Below, piece after piece: positions 24,115 through 36,427 of a stretch of 64,000 nt of DNA. Positions within the stretch are counted from its first letter, which is position 1. Every line of letters begins with the position of its first letter. The notes beneath the pieces were generated by a model, which saw only the letters and a list, made by a program, of their open reading frames with translations, made no database searches and was not told the origin of the DNA. The translations under genes were made by a program, and so were the position numbers. This stretch comes from Purpureocillium takamizusanense (taxonomy: Eukaryota; Ascomycota; Sordariomycetes; Hypocreales; Ophiocordycipitaceae), in NCBI RefSeq assembly GCF_022605165.1, contig NC_063069.1, positions 1,922,001 to 1,986,000 on the forward strand, written 5' to 3'.

Positions 24115-25745
24115 ATGGGCGACTTATTTGAGAATGACGACGCAACGGCGGGCCGGGGCCGAAACCCGTTCACAAGCGATCTCAAATCCTTCATTAACCA
24201 TGTCATGAGCCATTACCACATTCCCAGCCTGTCCATCGGCATCGTCGACGGCGAGCAGACATTCATCAACGTCAGCTAATCTCATTTCGCCAGCGCAGAA
24301 ATGCCCAGCTAAACGCGGTATAGACTTTCGGAGATGCCAAGGTCTCGGACACAAAGGCCACAGAGGACACTCTCTACTTCATTGCCTCGTGCACCAAGTC
24401 CATGACGGCGACGGTGCTGCTCTCCGTTCTCGAGGAGCTGGGCGACGGTCGCAATGCCATCAGCCTCAAGTCCAAGATCGCCTCAATCACGCCCGACTTT
24501 GTCCTACAAGACGACTACGCGACCGCGCACGCCACGCTCGAGGACGCTTTATCGCATCTTCTTGGTGTCGGCAACCACAACCTCAGCTACGGTGGCGAGG
24601 GATACACCGTCCTCGATGCCGTGCGCTCGTTGCGCCACCTGTCCATGACGGCTGAGTTTCGCGAAAAGAATCAGTACCTCAACCTCGGGTACATCGTCAT
24701 TCAGCATGTCATAGAGACGCTCACTGGCGGTTCGATAGAGGATGCCCACCGCAAGCACATATGGCAGCCGTTGGGAATGAAGTCGACCTTTATCAGCCTC
24801 AAGGACGCTCAGCAGGCAGACAAGGCCCTCGCCAAAGGGTACACGTGGGACGCGCTTAACAAGAAGCTCATCGACGCCCCGTACTCGCATGACTACCCGC
24901 TTGTGGGCGATGGAGGCGTCATCAGCTCTATCAAAGACTTTACCACATATCTCCATGCCGTGATTCACAAAAGCTTGCCGCTCTCGGACGCACGGTTCGA
25001 TGAGTTGTTCAAACCGAGGAGCATCGTCTCACCGGCCTCTTACGAGCATATGTCAACGCTTCTATACGCGCTCGGCTGGGGTGTCTCCAGCTTCCGAGGC
25101 AAGCGCATGATCTCACATAGCGGCGGTATCACCGGGTTCGCGTCCAAGCTGCAATTTCTTCCAGATCAAAAATGGGGTATTGCCATCCTCGCCAACTCAG
25201 ATTTGGGCGGGGCGCTTGCCAACGAGGCCATCATCATGCGCATGATAAACGACTTTCTTCAGGTCCCAGCGAGCGAGCGACAGGATGTGATGCCCTTGCT
25301 GGATAGAAAGCTCGATGGCATGGTTCAAGAATATCTCAGCGTGCGCAAGACTCTTTACCCCGACATCCCGAAGAGACCCCTACCATTGGCACTTCCTCTC
25401 TCCGAGTACGCCGGCTCGTATTACAACCCCGGATATCGGCATATCGAGTTCAAGGTGGTCAAGCCGCGCAAGGGAGTGCCCGTAGCGGATGGCACAGTAC
25501 AGGTCTTGCACGCTGATGTTCGGCGGCTTCTGGACATAACCCTGGACCTAGAACACGTCTCAGGCGAATATTTCATTGCGTGGACGGATACGGAGACCTC
25601 CAACATACTCATCAAGTCCGGGCTGCGCGCGGAGTTTGTCATCGGGGGTGATGGTAAGGTGGCGAAGTGCGGGATTCACCTTGATCCGATATCCCGCTCT
25701 GACGACGAAAAAATGATGGTATGGTTCAGCAGAGTGAGCTCTTAG
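24115..25745 (+). CDS. Serine beta-lactamase-like hydrolase
   Basis: Exons 24115-24270 and 24324-25745. The 53-bp intron (donor GTCAGC, branch GCTAAAC, acceptor TAG) is phase 0, giving 525 residues. The donor is weak, but without it the frame stops at once. Three motifs of the class C beta-lactamase/DD-peptidase fold are in place: SCTK (74-77) with the nucleophilic Ser74 and Lys77, YLN (170-172), and HSGG (317-320). No signal peptide is seen, so it is probably intracellular. Fungal members act as esterases, transesterases in polyketide pathways, or peptidases; most are uncharacterised. No biosynthetic backbone gene is nearby, so the substrate remains open. The last 130 residues form a separate beta-rich domain often found behind this fold. 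Confidence 0.85.
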
Positions 25746-27018
25746 CCCCAGACGAGGCGCTTGGTAGTGTTTGCACAAATCAGCCACGGTAGTACAGAAC
25801 TTGTTCTTACAGTTGAGAACTGGGATATAGCTACAACATGAACCTATTAGCCACCGCGGACCAAGTTGTCTTGAGGCCAACATGAAAGGATGCAAACACT
25901 CCATCCCGCTATAATCTTGATATGTTGCTCTGGGTCGCTGGTCATAGCAGGCCTGCGCCGTCTATTGAACGAAGACCTGAGCTCTCAACCGCGCGGTTGG
26001 GAAAGGTCGATTTTGAAACCGCGCCGGCGCGCGGTTGTGACGACAGCACGGTTATAATAAACGCGCGACCTAAATAGGTATAGATGCCAACAAATTCGTC
26101 TCTCTTCGGTTTAGCGTCGAAAGGTATATTCGAACGCTTGCATAACTCGAACCCTAAGATTCCCTTAACTGGGCCGCGGTTACAATAACCGCGGCGTGCC
26201 GAGCAGGGCCTAATAACTTGGGCACTAGCGTGCCGGTTCACTTTGCTCAATTGACGCAACACTCTCGATTATAGTTCTTTCTGGGCTTTACCATGTATAC
26301 GGAAAAGCTAAGCACAAGGTAAATTACATCAAAGGGGTTGTCCTTGCGACACGAATCCTCAGATCATCATGTCGTCGTCATGAATGCATCGACTCCTCCT
26401 AAATAGTCTTGCTCGCTCCGTCGTTTATTGGTTACACGACAGGCAATCGTCGAGACCTCCAGTCACGAGCATACCCCGCGCATGAGCCATACCACACACT
26501 GAGTCGTCTGCAGAACACACAACACAGACCCAGCATCGTGCAGGGCGGCATTCGGCGCCGAAACGGCGTTCGGGAAGGCCAGTGCCCCGGATGCAACCGC
26601 TACACGTTCTCTTGGACTTACTAAGTTAACGTCCACCCCCGCGATTGACTGCAGCACCTTGATCGCATCGGATACCCAATTGCCGGTTGTTATGCAACAT
26701 TCCCGGTGGAGGCAAACGAGGATCGTCGGCCGGTCACGTCGCCGACACGGCAAATCGTCGTCCCAAGCCCAGCCCACTGCACGTTGCGCAGCCTTCGACA
26801 CGCCTTGCATGGCAGGGTTACAGTTAATCCCCGTACGTTATTAACACCTCCCCTAGCGCCCAATGACGACAGAGGAGATCAAAGTGGTCCGTGGAGTTTC
26901 CGTAGGATGAGACATGGTGCAAGAGTCGAGGAGTACGAAGTATAAGATGCCGAGGTATCTACCGACTTTGTCGAAAAACCAGAACTGCTCGCCCTCTTTG
27001 TAATAGATTTTAGCCACT
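25746..27018. other. Intergenic with GC palindromes
   Basis: 1.27 kb between two plus-strand genes. It contains three perfect AACCGCG-type palindromes (25,986-26,195; listed separately) and otherwise no supportable gene. The last part should hold the P450 promoter. Confidence 0.5.
25986..26195. repeat. Cluster of AACCGCG palindromes, possible hAT/MITE end
   Basis: Three exact inverted repeats share the half-site AACCGCG: CAACCGCGCGGTTG at 25986-25999; AACCGCGC-cggc-GCGCGGTT at 26017-26036; GCCGCGGTTA-caa-TAACCGCGGC at 26173-26195. A further half-site-like CACGGTTATAATAA lies at about 26,048. About 70 bases to the right the minus strand reads AGTGTTGCGTCAATTG, which resembles the terminal repeats of hAT transposons. 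Clustered palindromic subterminal repeats are common in hAT elements, so this may be a short nonautonomous copy. I could not find a convincing left end or 8-bp target duplication. Confidence 0.45.
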
Positions 27019-28699
27019 ATGTCTAAGATCGACTTCTCCAATGCTGGCCATGCCTCTGGCGTGCTCTCTGCCACGCTTCAACTTGGCAACGTGAAGAGTA
27101 CGCTCGCCCTCGTCGCCTCCTTGGTAAGCTCATGACATCTTCATATCGAGGTGCCAATCTAACACTATCGCAGTTTATGGCGTATTGCGCGGCCCAGACT
27201 ATTTACAGGATCTGGTTTCATCCGTTATCCAAGTTCCCGGGTCCACCGCTCCTCGCCGCCGTCTACATCCCCTACGTCTACCTCAACCACGTCCGCGGAG
27301 TATGGGTCAGAAGGCTGCCGGGCCTGCACCGCAAGTACGGCCCCGCAGTTCGTGTCGGGCCAAACCACATCGCCTTCGACGGCTCCATCGGCTGGCAAGA
27401 AGTGTACGGTCACCGCAAGAACGGCCAGAAGGAGTTCTCGAAACAACCCGTCGCCTTCCCAGGTGATGAGAAGAACCTCCTTCACGCTCCACTCGATGTG
27501 CATCGACGGCAGCGACGGCAGCTAAGTTATGCTTTCAGTGATTCGTCCCTTATTCGGCAAGAATCCACCATCTGCAAATATATAGACATGTTGATGGAAA
27601 GGCTCTGGGAGCGAGCCAAGCAGGATCAGGTTGTCGACATCGTCGAATGGCTGAACTTTACCACCTTTGACATTATCGGTGACCTCACCTTTTCTGACTC
27701 ATTCCATAGCTTGGAGAACAACGGTTACCACCCGTGGGTGCGCTCCATCTTCAAGGCCGTCCGCGGTATCGCTTTGCGTCGTGGCTATAACCTCTACCCC
27801 ATGATCCGCAGCATTGTCGATGTTCTCAACCTTAATTCAATATCAAAAGCCACCCTCCAGATCCGTGGCTACGCCAAGGAAAAAACTAAGGTACGCATAG
27901 GCTTAGGAGAGGAACCCGTCGAGGGCCACAAGGACTTCATCACGTACATGATGCGAAAGACGCCCAAGGAAGGCACCGGCATGAGTGCGGAGGAGATTAT
28001 AGCGACGACACCAACTCTTGTACTGGCTGGCAGCGAGACGACTGCTACTGCGCTTTCTGGCTTTACCTTTCTTATGAGCAAGAACCCGCGCGTCTACGCT
28101 ATAGTCGCCAACGAAATCCGGTCCACTTATAGCGCCGAGTCGGACATAACCATACGCAACACCGCAGCCATCGAGTATCTACAAGCAGTCATTGACGAGA
28201 CGCTGCGCGTATACCCTCCGGCGGCCGAGACACCGCCTCGGGTGTGTCCCGGTGCCATGGTCGACGGAAAGTACATTCCTGCAGGGGTAAGTTGCCCACC
28301 GTGAACCGTGCCTTTATACGACAGATTTTGCCTGACAGGCATGTGCAGGCCCGCGTCTCTGTGAGCCAGTGGGCTACGTTCCACAACCCCGACAACTTCG
28401 TCGAGCCCGAGGCCTTTCTGCCGGAGCGTTGGCTCACCAAGTCGCATCCGAGGTACGAGGAGCGCTTCCAGGCGGACAACAAGGCCGTCTTCAAGCCCTT
28501 TAGCTACGGCAGCCGGGACTGTATCGGCAAAAACCTAGCGCAGGTTGAGATGCGGTACATCATCGCCCGACTCCTATATCGCTTCGACTTCGAGCTGGCG
28601 TCCCCGCAGGAGAACTGGCTGGCTTCGCAGCGAGTGTTCGTCTTGTGGGATAAGGGCCCTTTGTATCTGCGCCTTCGTCCGCGTAAGATGCATGTATAG
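27019..28699 (+). CDS. Cytochrome P450 monooxygenase
   Basis: Exons 27019-27123, 27174-28286 and 28349-28699. Both introns (50 and 62 bp) are phase 0 with GTAAGC/GTAAGT donors and CAG acceptors, giving 522 residues. A hydrophobic segment near residues 30-45, followed by the proline-rich hinge PLSKFPGPP, anchors it to the ER. The family marks are all present: AGSETT in helix I (from Ala320), ETLR (Glu377-Arg380), PERW, and the haem loop FSYGSRDCIGKNLA with the haem ligand Cys464. It needs NADPH-P450 reductase and molecular oxygen. Its overall pattern is like the large fungal group that includes trichothecene-pathway hydroxylases, but the substrate cannot be inferred. The nearest genes are a helicase relic and an aldo/keto reductase; no synthase is adjacent. 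Confidence 0.93.
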
Positions 28700-28831
28700 T
28701 ATCCATTTTCCAGTTGACGCAAGTGCCTTTATTCATGAGAGTGGTTTTAGTCACAGAATCAATATGATCAAAAAGCGAGTAGAGGACCATGTTTTTCGCC
28801 GCGACCGGCGTCGTAGAAGAGTCCATGTGCA

Positions 28832-29140
28832 TTAGAAATCCGGCCAACAGAAACCCGGCCAGGGCTCAATGCCTCTGTCATCGTCGCCGACAATCTCAGA
28901 CTCGGACACCCTGGCTATGCCTTTAGCCTTTTCCTTATGCTTGACGCCATTCTCGTCCATCTTGCCTGTGACATTAATGTCGCCAAAGACTACAAGCCGA
29001 CAGTGTTGACAGCTAAGCATAACGTTGAGTCGGTTCTCATCACAGGCGAAGCCTGGGCTGACAAAAATTTCTTGCCTCCGATGACAATCACCATCTCTTC
29101 TCACCCTACAAGTCGAAGCGGCGTAGTCGTCGGCCTTCAA
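28832..29140 (-). pseudogene. Helicase C-terminal relic (SF1, UPF1/DNA2-like)
   Basis: On the minus strand, 29,062-28,958 reads SPGFACDENRLNVMLSC, then LVVFGDINVTG. This matches motif VI and the following strand of superfamily 1 RNA/DNA helicases (family: DENRLNVMLSR, where the last Arg is the ATP-contacting residue). Here that Arg is Cys, one C-to-T change. Slightly upstream (about 29,120-29,145) SFEGR and ADDY occur in different frames, recalling motif V (DSFQGREAD), so at least one frameshift is present. I could not find motifs I-IV. This is best read as a truncated, decayed copy; a spliced short gene is less likely. Confidence 0.5.
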
Positions 29141-30694
29141 AGGAACAGTAAATTTTCCTGAGGCGAGTGGCTCTGTCGCAAGAGCTCTCCACTACAACCA
29201 GTTCCTCGGGCCAGGCATCGCCATGACCAGGTGACGATGAGCTCGATGAAGCATTTTGCAATGCGGACCGGAGTAAATGCCCTCCGCCGGCTCTGGGGCC
29301 GCCCTTGCCGCAGTCTGAGTCTTGAATTCCATCCGACACCATACATGTAGACAACATGCCTTAAAGCAGCTGGCCTCCATGCGGTCGTGAATGTGATGGA
29401 CCCGCTGGAACTGCCGCAGCAGGCGCCCGTGCTCCAAAATGATGCCACTTGACCTGCTCCGCGACTTGCAAAGGGTCCAAATCCCAAACTCTATAAGCTC
29501 AAACGGAGGTAAAATTTTAAACGCCATACAGGGGCAAATCAGATTAGCTCATTATTGACTCTGGGTGCAACCATCAAGGGCCGACTCCAGGGCAATGCCG
29601 ATCTAGCTCGACCAATGTACGTATTTAACGTAAGATTGTTTTGAGTACACGGGGAATTAACTTCATCCCGGCCCCTATCCCGTGCGGTCAAGGTAACAAT
29701 CAGCCTAAAAATCCATCCGAATCCCGCATTCCTTCCAGAGTAGAGCTGATGCTGGGCAGTCTTGTGACAACAAGAGCTACTCCACTAAGATCCGACGGGC
29801 TATCTCAGCGTACGGCCGGTAACCAAGGCCCGCTGTGCAGGCATCTCGACAATGAATCCCATTGTCAGCACCTGTTCAGCTTGCTACATAGCTATAGTGC
29901 GGCTGCTCAGCGAAAACGTTACCATCACTATTGCCGGGAGGCCGAAGAGACAGCAAAAGGCGGCGAGACCCAGTGACGAGTTATGAGTGCGTCTTCGCCG
30001 CCAGCGAGACGAGAGCTCGCCCGCGGGGGGACCTAGACAACAATGACAGTTCCCTTCTCGCTTCTCTGGTTGACCCTTACGAAGCCGCCCCTCAATGCTA
30101 GCCCAATGTTCGGTTCCAAACATCGTGCGCGCCGCGTGGCCCGTAGTCTCCCCTAACATAACACCGACTTCTCTAACCTGGCGTCGCTACTGCTCGGAAT
30201 CCGGGAGGAGTCACTCAACGGCTTTATTCGCGAGAGCCAATTCACTATTATAGCTCATGTCCAAGAAAGGACGTATCTTCGGCAGCAGTTGGACGTCTGA
30301 CTGTTGTTCACCTTTGGACATCGTCGTCGAGCAAGGGCCACTTCTATAGCCAGGCCCATCTAGCTCAATCATCTCGCTCGCTCGAAATAACCCATGGTGA
30401 AGACACGTCTGCAATCTCTTTACGATTATATGGGCTTTATGGCCATCAATGCTCTCGCCGGGCACTTGGGCACGGAGATGTCCCAGCTGAGTGTCTTGGC
30501 CGCATTTTGCCATGACCCGTTGATGGGCCAGGTGTACATATACACACCTCCCCCATTTCACGCGCCCGCCCCCCGAGAACCTCCAAGTCTATCCTACTGC
30601 TCCCAAGACACAGTCGCCTTTAGCTATTGCAGGGGCCATTCATAGCGTTCTTGCAACGTAATCCTTCTGCAGCCGCTCCTCGCACATACCTACT
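29141..30694. other. Intergenic, no gene seen
   Basis: About 1.55 kb with scattered short frames on both strands, none with family resemblance, splice support or strong coding bias. The left 400 bases may contain more of the decayed helicase, out of frame. No RNA gene or repeat was recognised. Confidence 0.45.
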
Positions 30695-31900
30695 CTACGA
30701 CTGCCTTGCTGGAGCTAACTCCACCTTGTTCTTGGTAATAGAGTCAATCTCAGCCAAAACCTCCGGCGTCAACTTGTCCACCACCTTGAGTGCCGCAATC
30801 GTCTCCTCTAGCTGCTCGGGCTTGCTCGCGCCGGTAATGACGCTGCTGACGTGCGGGTTCTTCAGACACCAAGCAATGGCCAGCTGGCTCTGCGAGACGC
30901 CGAGGCGGTCGGCCACCGGCTTGAGAGCGCGGACCGTCTCGATTTCGGCGCGCCAGTCGTCAGTGCCCATGCGCTTGCGCATAAAGTCGGCGAAGCCGTC
31001 CTTGCTGGCCCCGAATCGCGAATCCGCCGGCGGCGGCTTGCCGTCGACAACGTCGTTGTACTTGCCCGACAGCATGCCCATCTTTATAGGTGAAAACGTC
31101 GTCAAGCCGAGTCCGAAGCGAGAGTAGAGGCGCTGGAACTCGCCCTCCACCTTTTCCCGAGAGAGCATATTGTACAATGGCTGCTCTACGACGGGACCAA
31201 TGAGTCGGAGATCGCGGGCGATGCCGACCTGTGTCGGATTAGTGAGTGACTTCTTGCAGAGGAAGGAGGGCGTAAGTAAGCGTGATTGAAACCGCGGGAC
31301 GCTCACCGCTTCAGCAATCTCATCCGCACTCCATTCAGAAGTACCCCAGTACAGCGCCTTGCCCTGGTCGATGACAAAATTGAACGCCCGCACGGTCTCC
31401 TCCATGGGTGTCAGCCGGTCCGGCCGGTGTGCGTACACAATGTCGACGTATTTGAGGCCGAGGCGTTCGAGCGACGCGTCGAGTCCCTCGACGATGTGCT
31501 TTCTCGACAGTCCATGGTTGTTGATGAGAATCTCGCCGTTGACCGCGCCCCAGTTGATCTCTTTTGGTTGTTAGATTACATGTACAGTACACAGCCTTGA
31601 CCAGCAAGAAGGAGGGAGACGCTTACTCGTGGAGATGACCAAGTCACTGCGCTTCCAGCCAAAGTGCTTGATGGCCCGGCCCATAACCTTTTCAGACTCG
31701 CCGGCCGTATAGTTCTCGGCAGTGTCGAAGAAGTTGACGCCCAGATCGTACGCCTTCTTCATACACGCAAAAGCCAAGTCATCGCCGGTGTAACCGCCAT
31801 ACGTCAGCCAGCCTCCGAGGCCGATGGCAGAGACGTGCAGCCCAGACCGTCCGAGGCGGCGGTACTCCATCCCCGTATTCCGTGGTTCTGCCCAAGCCAT
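30695..31900 (-). CDS. Aldo/keto reductase, K+ channel beta-subunit type
   Basis: Exons 31900-31627, 31560-31307 and 31228-30695. Introns of 66 and 78 bp have GTAAGC and GTGAGC donors; the frame closes to 353 residues. The catalytic tetrad is visible: Asp59 and Tyr64 (FFDTAENY), Lys92 (VISTKINWG, with the Lys codon rebuilt across the first splice) and His136 (VYAHRPD). The C-terminal part ends with the NADPH-binding stretch SSVITGASKPEQL. This architecture matches the AKR6-type group that includes voltage-gated potassium channel beta subunits and their soluble fungal and bacterial relatives, NADPH-dependent carbonyl reductases. The start at MAWAEPRN is chosen over an upstream Met at 31963 because the fold begins there; Met11 is a further alternative. 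Confidence 0.92.
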
Positions 31901-32781
31901 GGCGGAGTACAACTGTCCGGGAGGGGTAATGTTTTGTTGGTTAAGCTGGCGCAGAAAGAGCACTTATGGACGTGGTCAAGGTCAGGGCTCGGGGGACTGT
32001 ATAGTGTTATGGTGTTTCTCTTCTGGTGCTTCGCCCGAAATCTGGATAGACAAAGAACTAGTCTGCCTGCACCGGTATCGCGACAAAAAAGCGTTATTGA
32101 GTGAGCGCGAATTTGTTTGGTGATGCGGAGTTTCTTTCGGAATCTTTGTCGGGGACAAGGAGCTCCACACTGGAGGTTGGTTCGGCGTACATCGTCTGAC
32201 GCCTGCATGCAACGCAACCATTAGGCTAAAATCTCACCTTCCTAAGAGCGCCGTATGCTGGAGCAGGCCAGTATAAGACGTAGGACAGTTATAGGCTACG
32301 TATTGCGATTGACGTGGCGCCGTGCTACCAGTATACGTCTCTACGTCGATGCCCGCGGAAGCTAAGAGTCAAGAGTCAAAGACGTTGGGACCTGTACTAG
32401 CCAGCGCGATGGGAGCACCCTAGCCACAGGACTCGAGCGCAGTCAACAAGCGATGCAATTGTTTAAACACAATCCGTACCAATGTGTTCGCAAACGCCGA
32501 CGACGACACTGGGCGCGGATTTGGCCGCTCCACCAGTGCGCAAGGACCTGACGCAGAGTGACCAACCCACCTCGGGTATCGACTCATAGGCTTCAGAGCC
32601 CAATGTTACACAGTGCTAGCAGCAAGATTGCAAACGGCCAGCTCCGCGGCGACACATAGAGGCGGGGTCGGAATGAGAGCGTGAACTTGTTCAAGTCAAG
32701 TAATCGGAATATCTGGATAGATGCGATCGCAGAACAATGCAAGGCCAACGCCAGAGTGTCGAGCAATGCATAAGTCATGCC
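31901..32781. other. Intergenic, no gene seen
   Basis: About 880 bases between the start of the aldo/keto reductase and the end of the DUF2985 gene, both on the minus strand. It should carry the reductase promoter. No coding frame or repeat can be supported. Confidence 0.5.
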
Positions 32782-35176
32782 TTACTTTTGCTCACCCAAT
32801 GCTCTGTAGTCCATCGTTTCCTTCTCACGGCCGGGAATGTCCTTATCAGAACCACTTGCTTCGTCAAGCCGCTCGTTCGAACTTCCCCCTGAGCGGTTCG
32901 CCCTCTTCTCTTCCTTTTCCTGCTTCTTCTTGCGTTTATTTTCGAGGTGCTTGATGGCATCCCCCGTTAGCTCCTGTCGGCTCATCAGGTCATGGATATC
33001 CTTTTTCCGCGTCTTGCGGCCACCGAGGGCGATCACCAGCCCGGCCGTTATGTTACAAGTTATTGAAATAGACAATATGGTGGAGGTAATAGCAGAGTGA
33101 TTTTTCTTATGGTAGTCGATAGCCCAAGTTGTGCAACCCAGGGAAATCTGGAGACAGCTGGCAGACAGTTAGGAGCGGTTTCTTAATAGAGGCTCAGTTT
33201 TGACATACCTGTGGAAGTCCAAGAGGATAACAATAGCCATGAGATAGCCGAGGGGAAAGGAGAAGTGTGTGAAGGTTTCTTCGGGTTTGTAGAAACTGTG
33301 CGATTTGGCAAGCTTCTTCTGATGGTGGGAAAGGCTCTTGCGCTGCTTGGCTGTCAAAACGTAGTAGCCAGACATCTCGCTCATGTTCGACGCGGTATCT
33401 TCCAGGTCCGGGGAAACGGGGCCGTCACGGTCCGCAATGACGGCAGGAGGCGGGGCGCCGTTGGCGTAGTCATGGCACAACACAGTCCCGTCATTGGGTA
33501 CCTGTGGAGGTACCTGCGACACTTGACCCACCCCCTCCGGGCCCTGCTCCGTCGGCGCCTTCCGCCTCCGGAGACGAGCCATGAGGCCCTTGCGCGGTCT
33601 CTTATCGGCATTCTCAATCATTCGAGTGTACCGGACGATGAAGAACAAGTGGTATGTATCGACTGCGCGGAAGGGAGCCAGGCCGTCGCCCATGATAGCG
33701 AAGAGCGCCACCAAGACACTGTCGATGATGTGAATGACGTACAGCTGCTGGTCGCCCACGTAGATCCAGCCGATGAGGAAGAGAACCCAGGCCAAGCCGA
33801 AGAGGGTGATGAGGGTCGCATAGAGAGTGACGAAGAACCCGAGCGGTCTCCGCACGTACTGGCCGAAGCCCTTCATCCGGCGTTTGAACCTCGACCGTCG
33901 CGAGTGCAGCATGTGGCGGACATGATCGTCGAGCTCCCATTTTTCGTCGGCTGTCCACCCCTCGAGGGTCCGGCCGTGCGGCAGCGCTGCGAAATGAGAG
34001 TCGGTCAGGCGGGACGTAATCGTGTCGGAGCGCTGAATAGAAGGGTGCGACATCTCCTCGGTCGGCTCTTGCCCCTCCGGCACCTCTTCCGGTATTTGCG
34101 GTTGCTCTGGCGGCGGTGGAGGGACTTCAGCGGACACTGGCCTGATGTGTTGCAGGTCCCGCGGGGAGAGGATATAGGTTGGCCTGCGATTGACCCAGCT
34201 ACCAAGGTCGGGTATGAAGAGCGAGTTTTGAACGTTGGTAAGCGTCGAAAGGGTCTGGACTTCGGGATCTAGCAGTGTGTCAATTGCAATTGAATCCCAG
34301 CGGGAACCGAGCACAGGGGGGAATACCTATTGTGTCGAGGTAGTCGACCAGTTGGTCGTGATACTCGTCCTCGGCTTGCGTGGTAGCTGGCGCCTCCATG
34401 GGCTGCTGCTGCTCTCTCCTGGCAAATCCTGGCATAAACAGCCGGCTGACCCTCCGCAAGCGGTTGCCTCTCGCCTCGATGGGCTCGGCCACTTCTGCCT
34501 CGAGGCTGTGTGTACGCTCCGGCAAAGAGACAGTCGGCGATAACGGCGAGGCGGGAATCCCGAGCTCGGCCATTGTCGGGCGTGAGCCCTCCTCGGTCAG
34601 GCGTGGCAGCGATGTTTGGGGCGGTAGTCGTCGCGAGTTTCGGGCGGACGGCGCGTCGCCGACCCGTGCGCCCGAGGTCGGCTGCGATATGCTCCTCGGC
34701 CGGCCGCCATGGTAGCCCTCGGATCTAGTAGGCGCAGGCGCGGACGGCGCGACCGGTGTTTCGGGGGGTATATTGCTGACATTGGAGGCCACGGAGCTGC
34801 GCCGGCGAATTCGAATACTCGGGCGGCTGGTGGACTCCAGGCGCGGACGGCTCGTCGCGCTGGTAAGGCTCGGGAAGCGGCTGAGGGACTGCACCGACTG
34901 TCGCGAACGGTGAGACGGCGCCTGGTTCAAGGGGGCGAAGTAATCGCCGGCCGAGCCCTCCGCCAGGGGCGTCAAAAGGCCCGGCGTCGAAGGGCCTGCG
35001 ACCGATGTCGCACGGGACGCGGCAGGGCTGAGGAGATGTTGCTGCCGCCGGTCGCCATGCGGCGGCACTTGCGACCTCTGAGGATCGTCATCTCGACCTT
35101 GATCCATCAGGGGCAGCGGCGGGTCAGAGTATGGCCGTCTCGATCCCTGAAAACGCGTGGCACGATGTTGTTGCAA
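32782..35176 (-). CDS. DUF2985-type multi-pass membrane protein
   Basis: Exons 35176-34327, 34268-33209 and 33157-32782. Introns of 58 and 51 bp rebuild DTID-PEVQ and DFHS-CLQISLG, and the product is 761 residues. A second in-frame Met at 35107 would shorten it by 23. The N-terminal 280 residues are Ser/Pro/Arg-rich and probably disordered. The conserved part starts near 400 (WTADEKWELDDHVRHM), then two long membrane segments at about 427-455 and 458-480, a cytosolic linker, and two or more C-terminal membrane segments before a Lys/Glu-rich tail (KRKKKQEKEEKR). The pattern fits the fungal DUF2985 family of integral membrane proteins, whose function is unknown; I assign none. Confidence 0.78.
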
Positions 35177-36427
35177 AAGTTTGGAAGGCAGAGGGCCTCA
35201 CACGACGTAATGTAGGTTTCCATGGCCCAGCGGAACCTGCGCAGGCGGACGGTGCAGGGCAGGGACGGCGGGTCCAGCGTCCAGCCGGATGGCGGGTTCG
35301 GCGGGCGGCCGGGCGGGCATGTGCTGGCGCCACCCGATGATGAAAGTCGGAGGCGCCTAAGAAAACCTGCTGGGGCTAACCAGCCACAGGCGCGTCACAG
35401 CCAATAACTTGATTGATAGCCAGGGGGGCCACCGGCGATGTGGCAATCAAACCGGCCCTGTAGAGGGCGAGGGCCACTGATTAATTGTTCCGTTTCAGTG
35501 ACCGCACACTGGTGGGGGGTCTGGGGGGAGGGAGGGCATGGGGGGCCTTGGGTACGGTGTCTTCACCAGCACATCAATGCTGGCACTGGCCCGGTGGAGG
35601 GCGCCGGCCTCCCACTCGACGGCGTCACAATGTTTCACTTCCACACTTGTGCTTCATCCCGCTGGTCCCAACAAACTCGGCAGCCGTGCCATGACGTATC
35701 TACATGCACGAGGAGGACAATGGCTTGCCTGCAGATCACGCATGACCACAATTGAGTCGCCGTCTGTAGACCGGCTTGTATCGAGCCGCCTGGGGTGGGA
35801 TACCAGAGCCTGTATGCCGGCCGGTGGTAAACAACCTTCGGGAAGCCCGGGAAGCCCGGGGAACCGGGGACTCATCAAATCGGGGCGCCCACTGTGTGAG
35901 CCAGCGCCAGTGCCCATTATTTTGCACCAGCGAGCGCTTTTGTGTCAGCATGCGGCGCCACCAACAGCTTTCACACAGAACACCGAGCGACTGTCGAGTC
36001 TCTGGCAGTGAGCGTCGACGTCCTTCGAAGTAACTTGTAGCTTCGTGCCCGCCTACGACAGTGCATAAAGGGATCAGGAAGAAATGGGAAACGCCGAGGA
36101 CAGCTTACTTAGGTACTCAAGATGAGACGACTGCCGAGCCCAGGCTGGAGCCAAAATCACACTATAGTCACACATTTGGCCCAATTCGCACCAATTCGCA
36201 CCAATAAAAGATGATATGGCCGTGTTCATCTGCAAACATTCACACAGTCACAAATTCAAGCGAGTCAAGAGCGAATCAGTGCTGGTTGCCAAAACTGGCT
36301 GGCCTTTACAGTGGCCCTCACATGCTTTCTGTATTCACCGTCGTCGATGGTATATACTGTACTTCGTACCAGTCCCCAAGTCTCGCCGCTCAAGAGAAAC
36401 AAGAAAGAAAAAAGAACTCGCTCGAAA
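35177..36427. other. Intergenic, no gene seen
   Basis: 1.25 kb between two minus-strand genes; it should contain the DUF2985 gene promoter and the sulfate permease 3' UTR. G-rich and C-rich runs occur at 35,510-35,550 and 35,850-35,880. The short frames here are uncorrelated with splice signals and lack family resemblance. Confidence 0.5.

Noticed and set aside
17279..31900. Secondary-metabolite cluster built from acyltransferase, beta-lactamase-like protein, P450 and aldo/keto reductase
   Set aside because: No polyketide, peptide or terpene synthase is present, and housekeeping tyrosine-degradation genes lie between; co-occurrence alone is not enough.
33211..34272. Plus-strand frame of 353 codons
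   Set aside because: It is exactly antisense to the DUF2985 coding region; long antisense frames are common in GC-rich genes.
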